This document shows, one piece after another, positions 1 to 10,496 of a stretch of 64,000 nt of DNA. Source of the DNA: Luteimonas mephitis DSM 12574. Its GTDB lineage: Bacteria > Pseudomonadota > Gammaproteobacteria > Xanthomonadales > Xanthomonadaceae. Location of the stretch: contig NZ_AULN01000013.1 in the NCBI RefSeq assembly GCF_000422305.1, positions 372,001 through 436,000 of the forward strand. The letters are read 5' to 3'. The translations under genes and the position numbers were made by a program. The notes beneath the pieces were generated by a model. It was not told the DNA's origin, searched no databases, and saw nothing but the letters and a program-made list of their open reading frames with translations. The stretch's first letter is position 1. Each line of letters opens with the position of its first letter.

Positions 1-1038
<1,038 letters not shown>

Positions 1039-1062
1039 CGCGGTTGTTTGTCGCTGCAATGG

Positions 1063-1089
1063 AAAACCCCGCACTCGCGGGGTTTTTCT
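1063..1089 (+). terminator. Rho-independent terminator after rpoD
   Basis: A perfect 10-bp stem, AAAACCCCGC (1063-1072) with GCGGGGTTTT (1077-1086), has a 4-base ACTC loop and runs into a T-rich tract. It starts 25 bases after the rpoD stop codon. Confidence 0.92.
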
Positions 1090-1105
1090 TGTGCCGTTCC
1101 ACTTT

Positions 1106-1194
1106 TGCAGGAGCGCCCCATGGCCGCGCGCTCTTCCATTCCACGCAACCTTGATTGCCCCACGAAAGAGCTCGCGGCCATGGGCCGCTCCTAC
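1106..1194. repeat. REP hairpin, GGAGCGCCCCATGG class
   Basis: A long imperfect inverted repeat. The left arm GCAGGAGCGCCCCATGGCCG starts at 1107; the right arm ends in GGCCATGGGCCGCTCCTAC. The outer ends match the other REP hairpins of the window (at 9.5, 22.5, 27.0, 30.6 and 33.3 kb). It separates the rpoD terminator from the gene remnant downstream. Confidence 0.8.
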
Positions 1195-1207
1195 GGGACC
1201 ATGGAAA

Positions 1208-1432
1208 TCAGGTGCTGTAGAAGAACTGCTCGTGCACGATCCTGCCGTCCCACACCCTGCAGGCGCTGATCTCCTGCATCGGCACGCGGCCCGTCGACCT
1301 GCAGGCCGCATCGAGGCTCGAGGCAATGCTGAGCCAGTCGCCGGCAACGACTCGATCGCTCATCGTGCCCCCAGGGATGGCCTCGATGTCCTCGGCCCGC
1401 TTGCGCGCCTTTTCGCGGATCGCGTCCAGCAC
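1208..1432 (-). pseudogene. SnoaL/NTF2-like protein fragment
   Basis: The minus-strand reading frame gives about 74 residues ending in ISACRVWDGRIVHEQFFYST. That is typical of the C-terminal half of small SnoaL-like (NTF2-fold) proteins, which usually run to 110-140 residues. The frame stays open upstream towards the tRNA gene, but the translation there is Cys/Arg-rich and shows no NTF2 N terminus. The only close start is the GTG at 1432. I read it as an N-terminally truncated remnant beside the tRNA gene. An intact short gene is possible but less likely, and any substrate is unknown. Confidence 0.45.
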
Positions 1433-1542
1433 CTTGACGTTGCCCGGTGCGCCACCGCGCTGCCGACAGCCCGCTGCCGGTCGGACCGGGGAACAAGCCG
1501 CATGACTGCAGCCATGGCGCTCCTCTAAACTGCGCGCCGTAC

Positions 1543-1615
1543 GGGCCTATAGCTCAATGGTTAGAGCGCGGGACTCATAATCCCTCGGTTCCAGGTTCGA
1601 GTCCTGGTGGGCCCA
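1543..1615 (+). tRNA. tRNA with CAU anticodon, probably tRNA-Ile2 (lysidine type)
   Basis: The cloverleaf folds fully. The acceptor pairs GGGCCTA (1543-1549) with TGGGCCC (1608-1614), with discriminator A1615. The T arm is CCAGG-TTCGAGT-CCTGG. The anticodon loop is CTCATAA, giving CAU. The D arm and the GGGACTCATAATCCC anticodon arm resemble the minor isoleucine tRNA (ileX type, C34 modified to lysidine) more than elongator tRNA-Met, but the choice is an inference. The CCA end is not encoded. Confidence 0.93.
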
Positions 1616-1669
1616 GAACCTCATCACCACCCTGGACACCGCGGCGACGAATTCCGGGTGCAGGCAAGG

Positions 1670-1675
1670 TAAAGT
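1670..1675 (+). promoter_or_regulatory. Candidate -10 element of copL
   Basis: TAAAGT lies 6 bases before the copL ATG, so the transcript would start at or next to the start codon (leaderless). No clear -35 element is seen. Confidence 0.35.
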
Positions 1676-1681
1676 TGCGGC

Positions 1682-2107
1682 ATGGCTGTCTGGTCGATCG
1701 TGTTGCGGTTGCTGCTCGCTGCGGGGCTGATCCTGAACGGGTCGGGTTACGCGGTGGCGGCCGTGCACATGCAGGTGGGGCACATGGCGTTGGCCGACGC
1801 CGGCGGGCATGCCGATGCCGGCGTGGACGCATCGCGCGTTGAACACCATCCGACCACGATGCCAGCACCCGAAACCGGCTGCGAGGAAATGGGCAGCCAT
1901 ACGACGAGGATGGCATCCGGAGACTCGCCTCCGGGTTGCTGCCAGTCCGACGCCTGCGGCTGCCTGTGCGTCAATCCGGCCTGCGTGGCGATGCCCGCGC
2001 TTGCGATCATGGCGACAATTCCGGGCGGCACCGACATGCCGCAGGCCATGGACCTCGGCCGGCCGGCGCCGGCCTTGCAGGGCGTGATCCGGCCTCCCAT
2101 CGGCTGA
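1682..2107 (+). CDS. copL: CopL copper-responsive protein
   Basis: CopL is the small protein encoded first in the Xanthomonas copLAB cluster and is needed there for copper-induced expression of copA and copB. This 141-residue product has a signal peptide (about residues 1-26, hydrophobic up to AVAA). It has a His/Met-rich middle and a Cys-rich patch (GCCQSDACGCLCVNPAC, about residues 87-103) suited to binding metal. It ends in IRPPIG, the conserved end of the family. It lies 134 bases upstream of copA on the same strand. Family assignment rests on this tail, the Cys patch, length and position. How it senses copper is not established here. Confidence 0.85.
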   Translation: MAVWSIVLRLLLAAGLILNGSGYAVAAVHMQVGHMALADAGGHADAGVDASRVEHHPTTMPAPETGCEEMGSHTTRMASGDSPPGCCQSDACGCLCVNPACVAMPALAIMATIPGGTDMPQAMDLGRPAPALQGVIRPPIG

Positions 2108-2241
2108 TGGCCCCGGGCGCGCATCGCGCCCTTCCCGCCTGTCCGTTGCCTGCCGCGATTGCGCGGCGGCATCCCCGCACGGTCCTGCGCGATGCAGCCT
2201 TCCGGCTGGCGCCAGGCCCCGACGCTTCCATGGAGTGCTCC

Positions 2242-4086
2242 ATGTCATCCGATTTTTCCGGCGCCGGATCCGGCGCCTTGTCCCGGCCTTCCCGGCGTCG
2301 TTTCGTGCAGGGCCTTGCCGCAGGCGGCGTCGTCGCTGGCCTGGGCCTTTGGCCGAAGGCCTCCTGGTCGGCGGCCGCGCCCGGCCGGCCCGTGGTGCTC
2401 ACCGGCACCCGGTTCGACCTTGCCATCGGCGAGACCCCGGTCAACTTCACCGGCCGCGTGCGTCCGGCGGTCACCGTCAACGGTTCGCTGCCTGCGCCGA
2501 TCCTGCGCTGGCGCGAGGGCGACACCGTGACCCTGCGCGTGGCCAACCATTTGCCGCATGGCTCGATCCACGGCCATGACACGTCCATCCACTGGCACGG
2601 CATCCTGCTGCCGGCCAGCATGGACGGCGTGCCGGGCCTGAGCTTCGACGGCATTGCGCGCGGCGATGCCTACCAGTACCGCTTCCACGTTGGCCAGGGC
2701 GGCACCTACTGGTACCACAGCCATTCCGGATTCCAGGAACAGGCGGGACTGTACGGCGCGATCATCATCGATCCGCTTGCACCCGAACCGTTCTCGTACC
2801 AGCGCGATTACGTGGTGCTGCTGTCGGACTGGACCGACCTCGACCCGGCCGCGCTGTTCTCGCGGCTCAAGAAGATGTCGGACTACGACAACACCTACAA
2901 GCGCACCGTCGGCGACTTCCTGCGCGATGCCAGGACGAAGGGGCTGGCCGCGACGGTCGACGACCGCAGGCTGTGGGGCGAGATGCGGATGACGCCGACC
3001 GACCTGTCCGACGTCAACGCCAACACCTACACCTACCTGATGAACGGCACCACGGCGTCGGGCAACTGGACCGGCCTGTTCCGCCACGGCGAGAAAGTGC
3101 GGCTGCGCTTCATCAACGGTTCCGCGATGACCCACTTCGACGTGCGCATCCCCGGCCTGAAGATGACGGTGGTGGCCGCCGACGGCCAGTACGTGCACCC
3201 GGTCAGCGTCGACGAATTCCGGATCGCGACCGCGGAAACCTTCGACGTGATCGTCGAGCCCAGCGGCCAGGACGTGTTCACCATCTTCGCCCGGGACATG
3301 GGACGCACCGGTTACGTCAGCGGCAGCCTCGCGGTGCGCGAAGGCCTGCGCGCACCGGTGCCGGAACTCGGTCCGCGCCCCTTGCTGACCATGGACGACA
3401 TGGGCCATGGCGGCATGAACCACGGCGGGATGGATCATTCCGGTGGGCACGGCGCAGCGACAACCACGCACGATGCGGGCGCGGGCATGGATCATCCCGG
3501 GCACGACATGGCCGCGATGGCCGGCGGCTCGATGGCCGGCATGGATCACGGCGGCGGCGCGATGCAGGCCCACCCGGCCAGCGAAGCCGGCAACCCGCTG
3601 ATCGACATGCAGACCATGGCGCCGCTGCCGAAGCTGGACGACCCGGGCATCGGCCTGCGCGACAACGGACGCAGGGTGCTGATGTATGCCGACCTGAAAA
3701 GCACGTTCGCCGATCCCGATGGCCGCGACCCGGGCCGCGAAGTCGAACTGCACCTGACCGGGCACATGGAGAAGTTCGCCTGGTCGTTCAACGGCCGGAA
3801 GTTTTCGGACGCCGAGCCGCTTCGCCTGACCTACGGCGAGCGGATGCGCATCGTGCTGGTCAACGACACGATGATGACGCACCCGATCCACCTGCACGGC
3901 ATGTGGAGCGACCTGGAGGACGAGCACGGGAACTTCCACGTGCGCAAGCACACCATCGACATGCCGCCGGGCAGCAGGCGCAGCTATCGGGTCCGTGCCG
4001 ATGCGCTGGGCCGCTGGGCCTACCACTGCCATCTCCTCTACCACATGGAAGCAGGAATGATGCGCGAAGTGCGGGTGGAGGGATGA
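2242..4086 (+). CDS. copA: CopA multicopper oxidase, copper resistance
   Basis: Periplasmic multicopper oxidase (614 residues) that oxidises Cu(I) and sequesters copper. A twin-arginine signal is visible (SRRRFVQGL, about residues 16-24), so the folded protein is exported by Tat. The copper sites are present: HWHGI and YWYHSHSG in the first cupredoxin domain, and HPIHLHG and HCHLLYHMEAGMM at the C terminus. A Met/His-rich insertion (about residues 385-440, MDHSGG/MDHPGHDM units) is typical of CopA proteins that bind extra copper. I chose ATG 2242 because it places the Tat motif near the N terminus; an in-frame ATG at 2230 is possible. The stop overlaps the copB start (ATGA). Confidence 0.95.
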   Translation: MSSDFSGAGSGALSRPSRRRFVQGLAAGGVVAGLGLWPKASWSAAAPGRPVVLTGTRFDLAIGETPVNFTGRVRPAVTVNGSLPAPILRWREGDTVTLRVANHLPHGSIHGHDTSIHWHGILLPASMDGVPGLSFDGIARGDAYQYRFHVGQGGTYWYHSHSGFQEQAGLYGAIIIDPLAPEPFSYQRDYVVLLSDWTDLDPAALFSRLKKMSDYDNTYKRTVGDFLRDARTKGLAATVDDRRLWGEMRMTPTDLSDVNANTYTYLMNGTTASGNWTGLFRHGEKVRLRFINGSAMTHFDVRIPGLKMTVVAADGQYVHPVSVDEFRIATAETFDVIVEPSGQDVFTIFARDMGRTGYVSGSLAVREGLRAPVPELGPRPLLTMDDMGHGGMNHGGMDHSGGHGAATTTHDAGAGMDHPGHDMAAMAGGSMAGMDHGGGAMQAHPASEAGNPLIDMQTMAPLPKLDDPGIGLRDNGRRVLMYADLKSTFADPDGRDPGREVELHLTGHMEKFAWSFNGRKFSDAEPLRLTYGERMRIVLVNDTMMTHPIHLHGMWSDLEDEHGNFHVRKHTIDMPPGSRRSYRVRADALGRWAYHCHLLYHMEAGMMREVRVEG

Positions 4087-5339
4087 GCATGCATGCTTCC
4101 ACCGCCAGGGCGTCTGCTGCGCGCCTGCACGGCGGGCTGCTGGCCACTGCAACCGCGCTGGCCCTGCTGCCGTGCGCGGCGCTGGCGCAGCAGCACGATC
4201 ACGCCGGCGCGCACGCGGCGGAGACCGCGACGCATTCGCATGCCCGCGAACCGGCCGCTGCGGCGCTACCGGCCAGCGCGCGTGCGGAGCAGGCAGCCGG
4301 ACAGGTGTCCACACCCGAAGCGGCCGCGCAGATGGACCATGCGGCGATGGGCCGCCGCGTGCCGGCCACGCCGGTGGATCACTCCGGCATGGACCACGCG
4401 GCCCACGCACCCGCAGATGCGGAAGCGGTGTCGGCAAACGATGGCGCGGCGGAGGATCACGCCGCAATGGATCACGCCACGATGGATCACGCCGCAATGG
4501 GCCACGCCGCGCCTTCGGCGCCGGCCGTGCCCGCGCAACCGCAATCGACGGAGCATCCAGGGATGGACCACGCCGGCATGGATCACTCGGGCATGGACCA
4601 CGGTGCGCGTGCGGCCGCGCCCACCGCACCGATCGAGCCGATCCCGACGCCGACCGATGCGGATCGTGCGGCGGCGTTCCCGCCCGTGCAGGGGCATCGC
4701 ATGCACGACAACGGCATCCACAGCTACGTGCTGCTCGACCAGCTCGAAGCCTGGGATGCCGACCCGGGCACGGGTTTTGGATGGGCCGGCCAGTCGTGGA
4801 TCGGCACCGATCTCGATCGCGTCTGGCTGCGCAGCGAGGGCGAGCGTGTCGATGGGCACACCGAAGCTGCCAGCGTGGAAGTGCTGTATGGCCGCAGCGT
4901 CGCCCGCTGGTGGGACGTGGTCGCGGGCATCCGCCACGACGTCCAGCCCGGGGGTTCGCAGGACTTCGCCGCGATCGGGCTGATCGGGTTGGCGCCGTAC
5001 AAGTTCGAGGTTGCGGCAACCGCCTACATTGGGCAGTCGGGGCAGACGGCGGCCACGGTCGAAGTGGAGTACGAGACCTTGCTGACCAACCGCCTGATCC
5101 TGCAGTCGACGCTCGAAGCAACCGTTCACGGCCGGGACGATGCGCGTCGCGGCATCGGCTCGGGGCTTGGCACGGTCGAGGCCGGCCTGCGCCTGCGCTA
5201 CGAGTTCACCCGCAGGTTCGCGCCGTACATCGGGGTCGTCCACGAACGCGCCTTCGGCGGCACTGCGGACCTGCGCCGTGGCGACGGCGAGCGCGTCGAC
5301 GACACGCGGGTCGTGGCCGGCCTGCGGCTCTGGTTCTGA
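4083..5339 (+). CDS. copB: CopB outer-membrane copper resistance protein
   Basis: Outer-membrane partner of CopA (418 residues). It has a signal peptide (about residues 1-35, ending ALAQ). A long low-complexity His/Met region follows, with repeated MDHA, MDHS and GMDH units to about residue 180, as expected for copper binding. From about residue 200 to the end is the conserved CopB beta-barrel domain (MHDNGIHSYVLLDQLEAW at its start, terminal GLRLWF). The ATG at 4083 overlaps the copA stop by four bases, so the two are translationally coupled; a second ATG at 4089 is possible. The repeat region makes the exact unit count prone to variation. Confidence 0.94.
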   Translation: MSMHASTARASAARLHGGLLATATALALLPCAALAQQHDHAGAHAAETATHSHAREPAAAALPASARAEQAAGQVSTPEAAAQMDHAAMGRRVPATPVDHSGMDHAAHAPADAEAVSANDGAAEDHAAMDHATMDHAAMGHAAPSAPAVPAQPQSTEHPGMDHAGMDHSGMDHGARAAAPTAPIEPIPTPTDADRAAAFPPVQGHRMHDNGIHSYVLLDQLEAWDADPGTGFGWAGQSWIGTDLDRVWLRSEGERVDGHTEAASVEVLYGRSVARWWDVVAGIRHDVQPGGSQDFAAIGLIGLAPYKFEVAATAYIGQSGQTAATVEVEYETLLTNRLILQSTLEATVHGRDDARRGIGSGLGTVEAGLRLRYEFTRRFAPYIGVVHERAFGGTADLRRGDGERVDDTRVVAGLRLWF

Positions 5340-5400
5340 CGGCGGGCTTCTTCCCCATCCATTGGCCGCCGCAACCGAAGGCGGCATGAGGAGTTTCCAG

Positions 5401-5946
5401 ATGATTCAACGATCAATCGCACTGCTGGCCGTGATTCTCGTCGCCGGCACCATGGCCGCCTGCGCGCGCACGCCCGAAGCCGCGCCGACCATTCCAGGTA
5501 ACACGGCATCTGCAGCGGCGGATGCCGTGGCGGCCGTCGCGCCGGATGTTGCCGCGACCGGATCGCTGCCCGTGGTGGTCGTCCACAAGAGCGAGAGCTG
5601 CGGGTGCTGCGGCCTGTGGGTCGAGCACATGCAGCAGGCCGGATTCCCGGTGCAGGTGCGCAACCTCGACAACGTCAATCCGGTCAAGGAGCGCGTCGGC
5701 GTGCCGTTCGGCAAGGGTTCGTGCCACACGGCGGAGGTCGGCGGGTACTTCGTCGAAGGGCATGTGCCGGCGGCGGACATCAAGCGCCTGCTGCTCGAAC
5801 AGCCTGCGGCCAGGGGACTGGTGGTGCCGGGCATGCCGGCCGGATCGCCGGGCATGGAGATGCCCGACGGGCGCGTGCAGCCCTACGTCGTGGAGCTGGT
5901 CCGCGAAGACGGCGGCACCGAACCGTTCGCGCACCACGGGCAGTAG
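5401..5946 (+). CDS. copG: DUF411 copper-binding lipoprotein, CopG-like
   Basis: Small periplasmic metal-binding protein (181 residues). The signal MIQRSIALLAVILVAGTMAAC has a plausible lipobox ending at Cys21. The DUF411 core holds the CxCC copper motif (SCGCCGLWVEHM, about residues 61-72) and a second conserved Cys in GKGSCHTAEV; MPGMEMPD lies near the end. CopG proteins of this family act with CopA and CopB in copper handling. ATG 5401 is preferred over the in-frame ATG 5386 because GAGGAG stands at ribosome-binding distance before it. It follows copB by 61 bases, probably in the same operon. Confidence 0.85.
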   Translation: MIQRSIALLAVILVAGTMAACARTPEAAPTIPGNTASAAADAVAAVAPDVAATGSLPVVVVHKSESCGCCGLWVEHMQQAGFPVQVRNLDNVNPVKERVGVPFGKGSCHTAEVGGYFVEGHVPAADIKRLLLEQPAARGLVVPGMPAGSPGMEMPDGRVQPYVVELVREDGGTEPFAHHGQ

Positions 5947-6056
5947 CTCGCATGCAGGTCGCGCGCCGTCCTCTTCGGACAAGGATGGCGGTCACGAAAA
6001 AGTGCCGCTGCGTCGCGCTGGCACGCGCGTTTACCTCCCGCTGATCCGCGCTTTCG

Positions 6057-6062
6057 TATAGT
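6057..6062 (+). promoter_or_regulatory. Candidate -10 element of opgD-opgH
   Basis: TATAGT lies 33 bases before the GTG start of opgD, after a 110-base spacer from the copper locus. The -35 element is unclear. Confidence 0.4.
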
Positions 6063-6095
6063 GCGCGCCCGCGCATTCGCGCATGAGGGCATCGG

Positions 6096-7625
6096 GTGCA
6101 ACGTCGCGAAGTCATCCTTGCAGGACTGTCGCTCCCCCTGCTGTCGCTGGGCGGGACGCTGGAAACGTTTGCAGCACGTCGCGCACCGGTCGCCGCCGTG
6201 GCCGGGAGATTCGATGCCGGCACCGTCGCCGGACTTGCCCGCGCGCTTGCCGCACGCACCTACCGCGCGCCGGACAACGCACTGCCGCCGGCGCTGGCGA
6301 AGATCGGCTACGACCAGTACCGCGACTTCCGCTATCGCGCCGCGCGCGCGCTGTGGCGCGATGACGGGTTGCCGTTCCAGGCGCAGTTCTTCCATCGCGG
6401 TTTCCTGTTCAAGGACCGCGTTGACGTCTACACCGTGCACGACGGCCAGGCGACGCCGTTCGCGTTCTCCACCGACCTGTTCGACTACGCGCCACAGTCG
6501 GTGCCGGAGATCGGCGACGTCGGTTTCGCCGGCTTCCGCCTGCACGCGCCAATCAACCGTCCCGATCATTACGACGAACTGTGCAGCTTCCTGGGCGCCA
6601 GCTACTTTCGCGCGGTGGCCAGGGGCCTGAACTACGGCCTGTCGGCGCGCGGGCTGGCGCTGGGCACCGGCGAGCCGGCGGCGGAGGAATTCCCGCGCTT
6701 CACCACCTTCTGGCTGGAGCGCCCTGCGCCGGGCGCGCAGTCGATCGTGGTGCACGCGCTGCTCGACAGCCCGAGCGCGGCGGGCGCGTTCCGCTTCGCG
6801 ATCGATCCGGGCGACGACACCGTGTTCGACGTCGACATGCGGCTGTATCCGCGCGTCGACCTCGTCCATGCCGGCATCGCGCCGCTGACCAGCATGTTCG
6901 AGTTCGATCCCAGCGATCGCATCGGTATCGACGACTACCGCCCCGCGGTACACGACTCCGATGGCCTGGCGATGCTCAACGGGCAGGGTGAACAGGCCTG
7001 GCGGCAGCTGCAGAATCCTGCGTCGCTGCAGCACAGCGGCTTCCAGGACATCGATCCGCGCGGTTTCGGGCTGATGCAGCGCAAGCGACGTTACGAAGAC
7101 TTCCAGGACGCCGAGGCGCACTACGAGAAACGTCCGAGCGCGTGGGTCGAGCCGGTCGGCGACTGGGGCGAGGGCGAGGTACACCTCGTTGAAATCCCGA
7201 CCGCCGACGAATACCACGACAACATCGTCGCGTTCTGGCGGCCGAAGCAGCCGATCGCCGCCGGCAAGGAGCATCGCTGGCGCTACCGCCTGCACTGGTG
7301 CGGCGAACACGCGTGGAAGCCGGAGCTGGCCACCGTGGCCGCGACCCGCATCGGCGCCGCGCACGACGGCGCGCGGCTGGTGGTGGTCGACCTTGCCGGC
7401 GGGCGTTTGTCGCAACTGGCCGATGGCGCGAAGCCGCGCGTCGACGTGGCCGCGTCGCAAGGCAAGCTGCGCAATCCGGTCGCGTACCGCAACGCCGATA
7501 CCGGCACCTGGCGCATGAGCTTCGAACTCGAGCCGGGCAGCGCAGGCGTGAGCGAACTGCGCGCGCGCCTGGTCGACGCGCAGGGGCCGCTGTCGGAAAC
7601 CTGGCTGTACCGGTGGATGGCGTGA
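6096..7625 (+). CDS. opgD: Glucans biosynthesis protein OpgD/OpgG family
   Basis: Periplasmic protein (509 residues) needed to make or shape the backbone of osmoregulated periplasmic glucans. The N terminus [20 protein letters not shown] looks like a Tat-type leader (arginine pair then hydrophobic stretch), which favours OpgD over the Sec-exported OpgG. The body matches the MdoG family along its length, for example [49 protein letters not shown] and [12 protein letters not shown]. It begins at a GTG. Its stop overlaps the GTG start of opgH by four bases, so the two enzymes are co-expressed. Family is certain; the D rather than G paralogue rests on the leader. Confidence 0.9.
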   Translation: MQRREVILAGLSLPLLSLGGTLETFAARRAPVAAVAGRFDAGTVAGLARALAARTYRAPDNALPPALAKIGYDQYRDFRYRAARALWRDDGLPFQAQFFHRGFLFKDRVDVYTVHDGQATPFAFSTDLFDYAPQSVPEIGDVGFAGFRLHAPINRPDHYDELCSFLGASYFRAVARGLNYGLSARGLALGTGEPAAEEFPRFTTFWLERPAPGAQSIVVHALLDSPSAAGAFRFAIDPGDDTVFDVDMRLYPRVDLVHAGIAPLTSMFEFDPSDRIGIDDYRPAVHDSDGLAMLNGQGEQAWRQLQNPASLQHSGFQDIDPRGFGLMQRKRRYEDFQDAEAHYEKRPSAWVEPVGDWGEGEVHLVEIPTADEYHDNIVAFWRPKQPIAAGKEHRWRYRLHWCGEHAWKPELATVAATRIGAAHDGARLVVVDLAGGRLSQLADGAKPRVDVAASQGKLRNPVAYRNADTGTWRMSFELEPGSAGVSELRARLVDAQGPLSETWLYRWMA

Positions 7626-9511
7626 GCGCCATCGAAGCGACGGGAAGCGTCGCACCGGCGCTGCCACCCGACGCACCGCTGGAGATGCCGGTGCAGTCGC
7701 TGCGCGAGGGCCGGCTGCGCGGGCGCCGCTTCCCGACCACGCCCGGCGGGATGGTCTGGCGCCGCGCCGCGGTGATCGGGGCCGCGGTGCTGCTCACGTT
7801 CGTGGCGACCTACCAGATCTGGTGGCTGCTGCGCGGCGACGGCACCGACGTGCTGGAGACGGCGCTGCTGGTGCTGTTCGTGTTCCTGTTCGCGTGGATC
7901 GTGCAGGCGTTCGTCGGCGCGCTCGCGGGCTTCGTGCTGATCGTCTCGAAGCGGCGCGCGCGACTGGGGCTGTCGGCGAGCAAGCCGATGCCCGCGCTGT
8001 CCTCGCGTACCGCGCTGCTGATGCCCACCTACAACGAAGACCCCGAGCGGCTGATGGCGGGGCTGCAGGCGATCCACGAATCGCTGGCCGCGACCGGGCA
8101 GCTGCAGCACTTCGACTTCTTCGTGCTCAGCGACACGCGCAAGCCGGACATCCAGCGCGCCGAGCGGATCGCACTGGACGCGCTGTGCCAGCGGCTGGGC
8201 GCCGATGCGCGGGTGTTCTACCGCCTGCGCGACGACAACCACGAGCGCAAGGCCGGCAACATCTCCGACTGGGTGCGTCGCTGGGGCGGCGCGTACCCGC
8301 GTTTCCTGATCCTCGATGCCGACAGCCTGATGACCGGCGACACCATCGTGCGCCTGGCCGGCGCGATGGAAGCCAACGACGACGTTGCCCTGATCCAGAC
8401 CCTGCCGGTGATCGTCAACGGCAGCACCCTGTTCGCGCGCATGCAGCAGTTCGCCGGGCGCGTGTACGGCCCGGTGATCGCCTATGGCGTGGCGTGGTGG
8501 CACGGCGCCGAGAGCAACTACTGGGGCCACAACGCGATGATCCGCACGCGCGCGTTCGCCGACTGCGCGGGCCTGCCGGAGCTGCGCGGGGTGAAGCCGT
8601 TTGCCGGCACCGTGCTCAGCCACGATTTCGTCGAGGCCGCGCTGCTGCGCCGTGGCGGCTGGGCGCTGCACATGGTGCCCAGCCTGGGCGGCAGCTTTGA
8701 AGAAGGCCCGCCGTCGCTGACCGACATGCTGGTGCGCGACCGCCGCTGGTGCCAGGGCAACCTGCAGCACGGCGCGGTGCTCACGGGCAAGGGCCTGCAC
8801 TGGGTCAGCCGCTGGCACATGCTGATCGGCATCGGCCATTACTTCACCGCGCCGATGTGGGCGATGCTGATGCTGATTGGCCTGGCGATCCCGCTGCACC
8901 ACGCCGGGCTGTCGTGGGACACCGTCGCGCTGACCGATTTCTCGCCGGCGACGTACTGGCGCGAACGCGACCCGGACCGCTTCCTGTGGATATTCGTGTT
9001 CACCATGGGGATGCTGCTGGCGCCGAAGTTCATGGGCTTTGTCGCCACCATCAGCGACCGCGACATGCGCCGCGGCTGCGGTGGCGCGTGGCGTGCATTC
9101 GTGGGCATGGGGCTGGAAACCCTGCTGGCCGCGCTGATGGCGCCGGTGACGATGTACGTGCAGTCGCGCGGCGTCGCCGAGGTGCTGGCAGGCAAGGATT
9201 CGGGCTGGGAGTCGCAGCGTCGCGACGACGGCAGCCTGCCGTTCTCCAGCCTGCTGCGCAGCTACGGCGGGTTGACGTTCCTCGGCGTGCTGGCGGCGGT
9301 GATGGCATGGAGCATCTCGCCGGCCCTGGCGGCGTGGATGTCGCCGGTGATCCTCGGCCTGGTGCTGTCGATCCCGATCGTGATGCTGACCTCGGCGCGC
9401 GCGCCGGGGCAGTGGCTGCGCCGGCGCAGGATCTTCTGCACGCCCGAAGAGCTCTCGCCGCCAAACGTGCTGGTGCGTGCCAGCGAGCTGCGCGCGAAAC
9501 AGGTTGCGTAG
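7622..9511 (+). CDS. opgH: Glucans biosynthesis glucosyltransferase OpgH
   Basis: Inner-membrane family 2 glycosyltransferase (629 residues) that polymerises beta-glucan from UDP-glucose and moves it to the periplasm. Two membrane segments (about residues 48-68 and 80-105) precede the cytoplasmic catalytic domain. That domain has [21 protein letters not shown] (DxD), the acceptor aspartate in [13 protein letters not shown] and the RRWCQGN (QxxRW-type) motif. Several membrane helices follow from about residue 400. It is shorter than the E. coli protein (847), lacking much of the long N-terminal extension. It starts with GTG overlapping opgD. Its TAG stop codon (9509-9511) lies within the first bases of a REP hairpin. 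Confidence 0.94.
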   Translation: MSAIEATGSVAPALPPDAPLEMPVQSLREGRLRGRRFPTTPGGMVWRRAAVIGAAVLLTFVATYQIWWLLRGDGTDVLETALLVLFVFLFAWIVQAFVGALAGFVLIVSKRRARLGLSASKPMPALSSRTALLMPTYNEDPERLMAGLQAIHESLAATGQLQHFDFFVLSDTRKPDIQRAERIALDALCQRLGADARVFYRLRDDNHERKAGNISDWVRRWGGAYPRFLILDADSLMTGDTIVRLAGAMEANDDVALIQTLPVIVNGSTLFARMQQFAGRVYGPVIAYGVAWWHGAESNYWGHNAMIRTRAFADCAGLPELRGVKPFAGTVLSHDFVEAALLRRGGWALHMVPSLGGSFEEGPPSLTDMLVRDRRWCQGNLQHGAVLTGKGLHWVSRWHMLIGIGHYFTAPMWAMLMLIGLAIPLHHAGLSWDTVALTDFSPATYWRERDPDRFLWIFVFTMGMLLAPKFMGFVATISDRDMRRGCGGAWRAFVGMGLETLLAALMAPVTMYVQSRGVAEVLAGKDSGWESQRRDDGSLPFSSLLRSYGGLTFLGVLAAVMAWSISPALAAWMSPVILGLVLSIPIVMLTSARAPGQWLRRRRIFCTPEELSPPNVLVRASELRAKQVA

Positions 9512-9576
9512 GAGCGCCCCATGGACGCGATGGCTTTGCCGGCAGGGCTTCATCGCGCCCATGGGGCGCTCCTGCA
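9508..9576. repeat. REP hairpin, CGCCCCATGG class, overlapping the opgH stop
   Basis: Inverted repeat with outer arms GTAGGAGCGCCCCATGG and CCCATGGGGCGCTCCTGC. The left end starts at 9508, so the TAG of opgH is part of the repeat. It probably also acts as a transcript 3' structure. Confidence 0.85.
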
Positions 9577-9654
9577 GGCATCGGCTGCCGGGCCGCGAAT
9601 CCGCCATCCACCGGCGTGGGCATAATGTCCGCGCCTCCCACGCACGGACCCAAC

Positions 9655-10320
9655 ATGCTTGACACCATCGAACGCGAAACCGGACCGGCCCCGCGCCACA
9701 GCGTGGTATGGCTGCACGGCCTGGGCGCGGACGGCAGCGACTTCGTGCCGATCCTGCCGGAACTGGTGCGCCCGGCGTGGCCGCCGATCCGCTTCGTGTT
9801 CCCGCACGCGCCGGTGCGGCCGGTGACGATCAACAACGGCGTGCCGATGCGCGCCTGGTACGACATCCGCGAGGCGGACCTGGCCAATCGCGCCGACGAG
9901 GCCGGCGTGGCGGCGTCGGTGGAGCAGGTGGAGGCGCTGATCGCGCGCGAGGTCGAACGCGGCGTGCCGGCGTCGCGGATCTTCCTCGCCGGCTTCTCGC
10001 AGGGCGGGGCGATCACGCTCGCCGCCGGCCTGCGCCGCAGCGAACCGCTGGCCGGGCTGATTGCGCTGTCGACCTACATCCCCGCCGCGCACAAGGCCGC
10101 GGCGGTGCTGGCCGACGGCGCCAACGCGCAGCCGGTGTTCATGGGCCACGGCACCCAGGACCCGGTGGTGCCGCTGCGCGCCGGCGAGCAGGGCGCTGCG
10201 CTGCTGCGCGAGCTGGGATTCAGCGTCGACTGGCACGCCTACCCGATGCCGCATTCGGTGTGCCTGGAGGAAATCCGCGACCTCGGCGACTGGCTGTCGC
10301 GCCGGCTGGCGAGTGCATGA
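9655..10320 (+). CDS. Phospholipase/carboxylesterase family alpha/beta hydrolase
   Basis: Cytoplasmic serine hydrolase of 221 residues, the usual family length, acting on short-chain esters or lysophospholipids. It shows VVWLHGLGADGSDF (oxyanion loop), the nucleophile motif GFSQGG (about residue 113), the acid in GTQDPVVPL and the histidine in MPHSVCLEE. ATG 9655 is chosen. An in-frame ATG at 9625 is buried in a -10-like CATAAT (9621-9626) and would only add a PTHGPN extension. It stands alone between two REP hairpins. The exact substrate cannot be read from the sequence. Confidence 0.88.
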   Translation: MLDTIERETGPAPRHSVVWLHGLGADGSDFVPILPELVRPAWPPIRFVFPHAPVRPVTINNGVPMRAWYDIREADLANRADEAGVAASVEQVEALIAREVERGVPASRIFLAGFSQGGAITLAAGLRRSEPLAGLIALSTYIPAAHKAAAVLADGANAQPVFMGHGTQDPVVPLRAGEQGAALLRELGFSVDWHAYPMPHSVCLEEIRDLGDWLSRRLASA

Positions 10321-10322
10321 TC

Positions 10323-10396
10323 TTGTAGGAGCGGCTTCAGCCGCGAGCTTTTGATGAACACCGACGCAAAAGCTCGCGGCTGAAGCCGCTCCTACA
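10323..10396. repeat. REP hairpin, GGCTTCAGCCGCGAGC class
   Basis: Near-perfect inverted repeat: TTGTAGGAGCGGCTTCAGCC at the left and GGCTGAAGCCGCTCCTAC at the right, with inner AGCTTTT/AAAAGCT. The same arms occur at 28.96, 45.68, 46.31 and 59.29 kb, two of them flanking the RAYT gene. Confidence 0.9.
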
Positions 10397-10496
10397 GCGG
10401 CCCGGGGCGGGGATTATCCCCGCATGGCCCCGCCGCGGCGCGACCGTTACTATCGGGGCGAACCTGCCCCACTGCCGCCCCGAGGACGCCACGGCC

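Noticed and set aside
2245..5121. Very long minus-strand open frame opposite copA-copB
   Set aside because: High-GC shadow of the copper genes; Arg/His-rich translation without domains, while the plus-strand frames have clear motifs.
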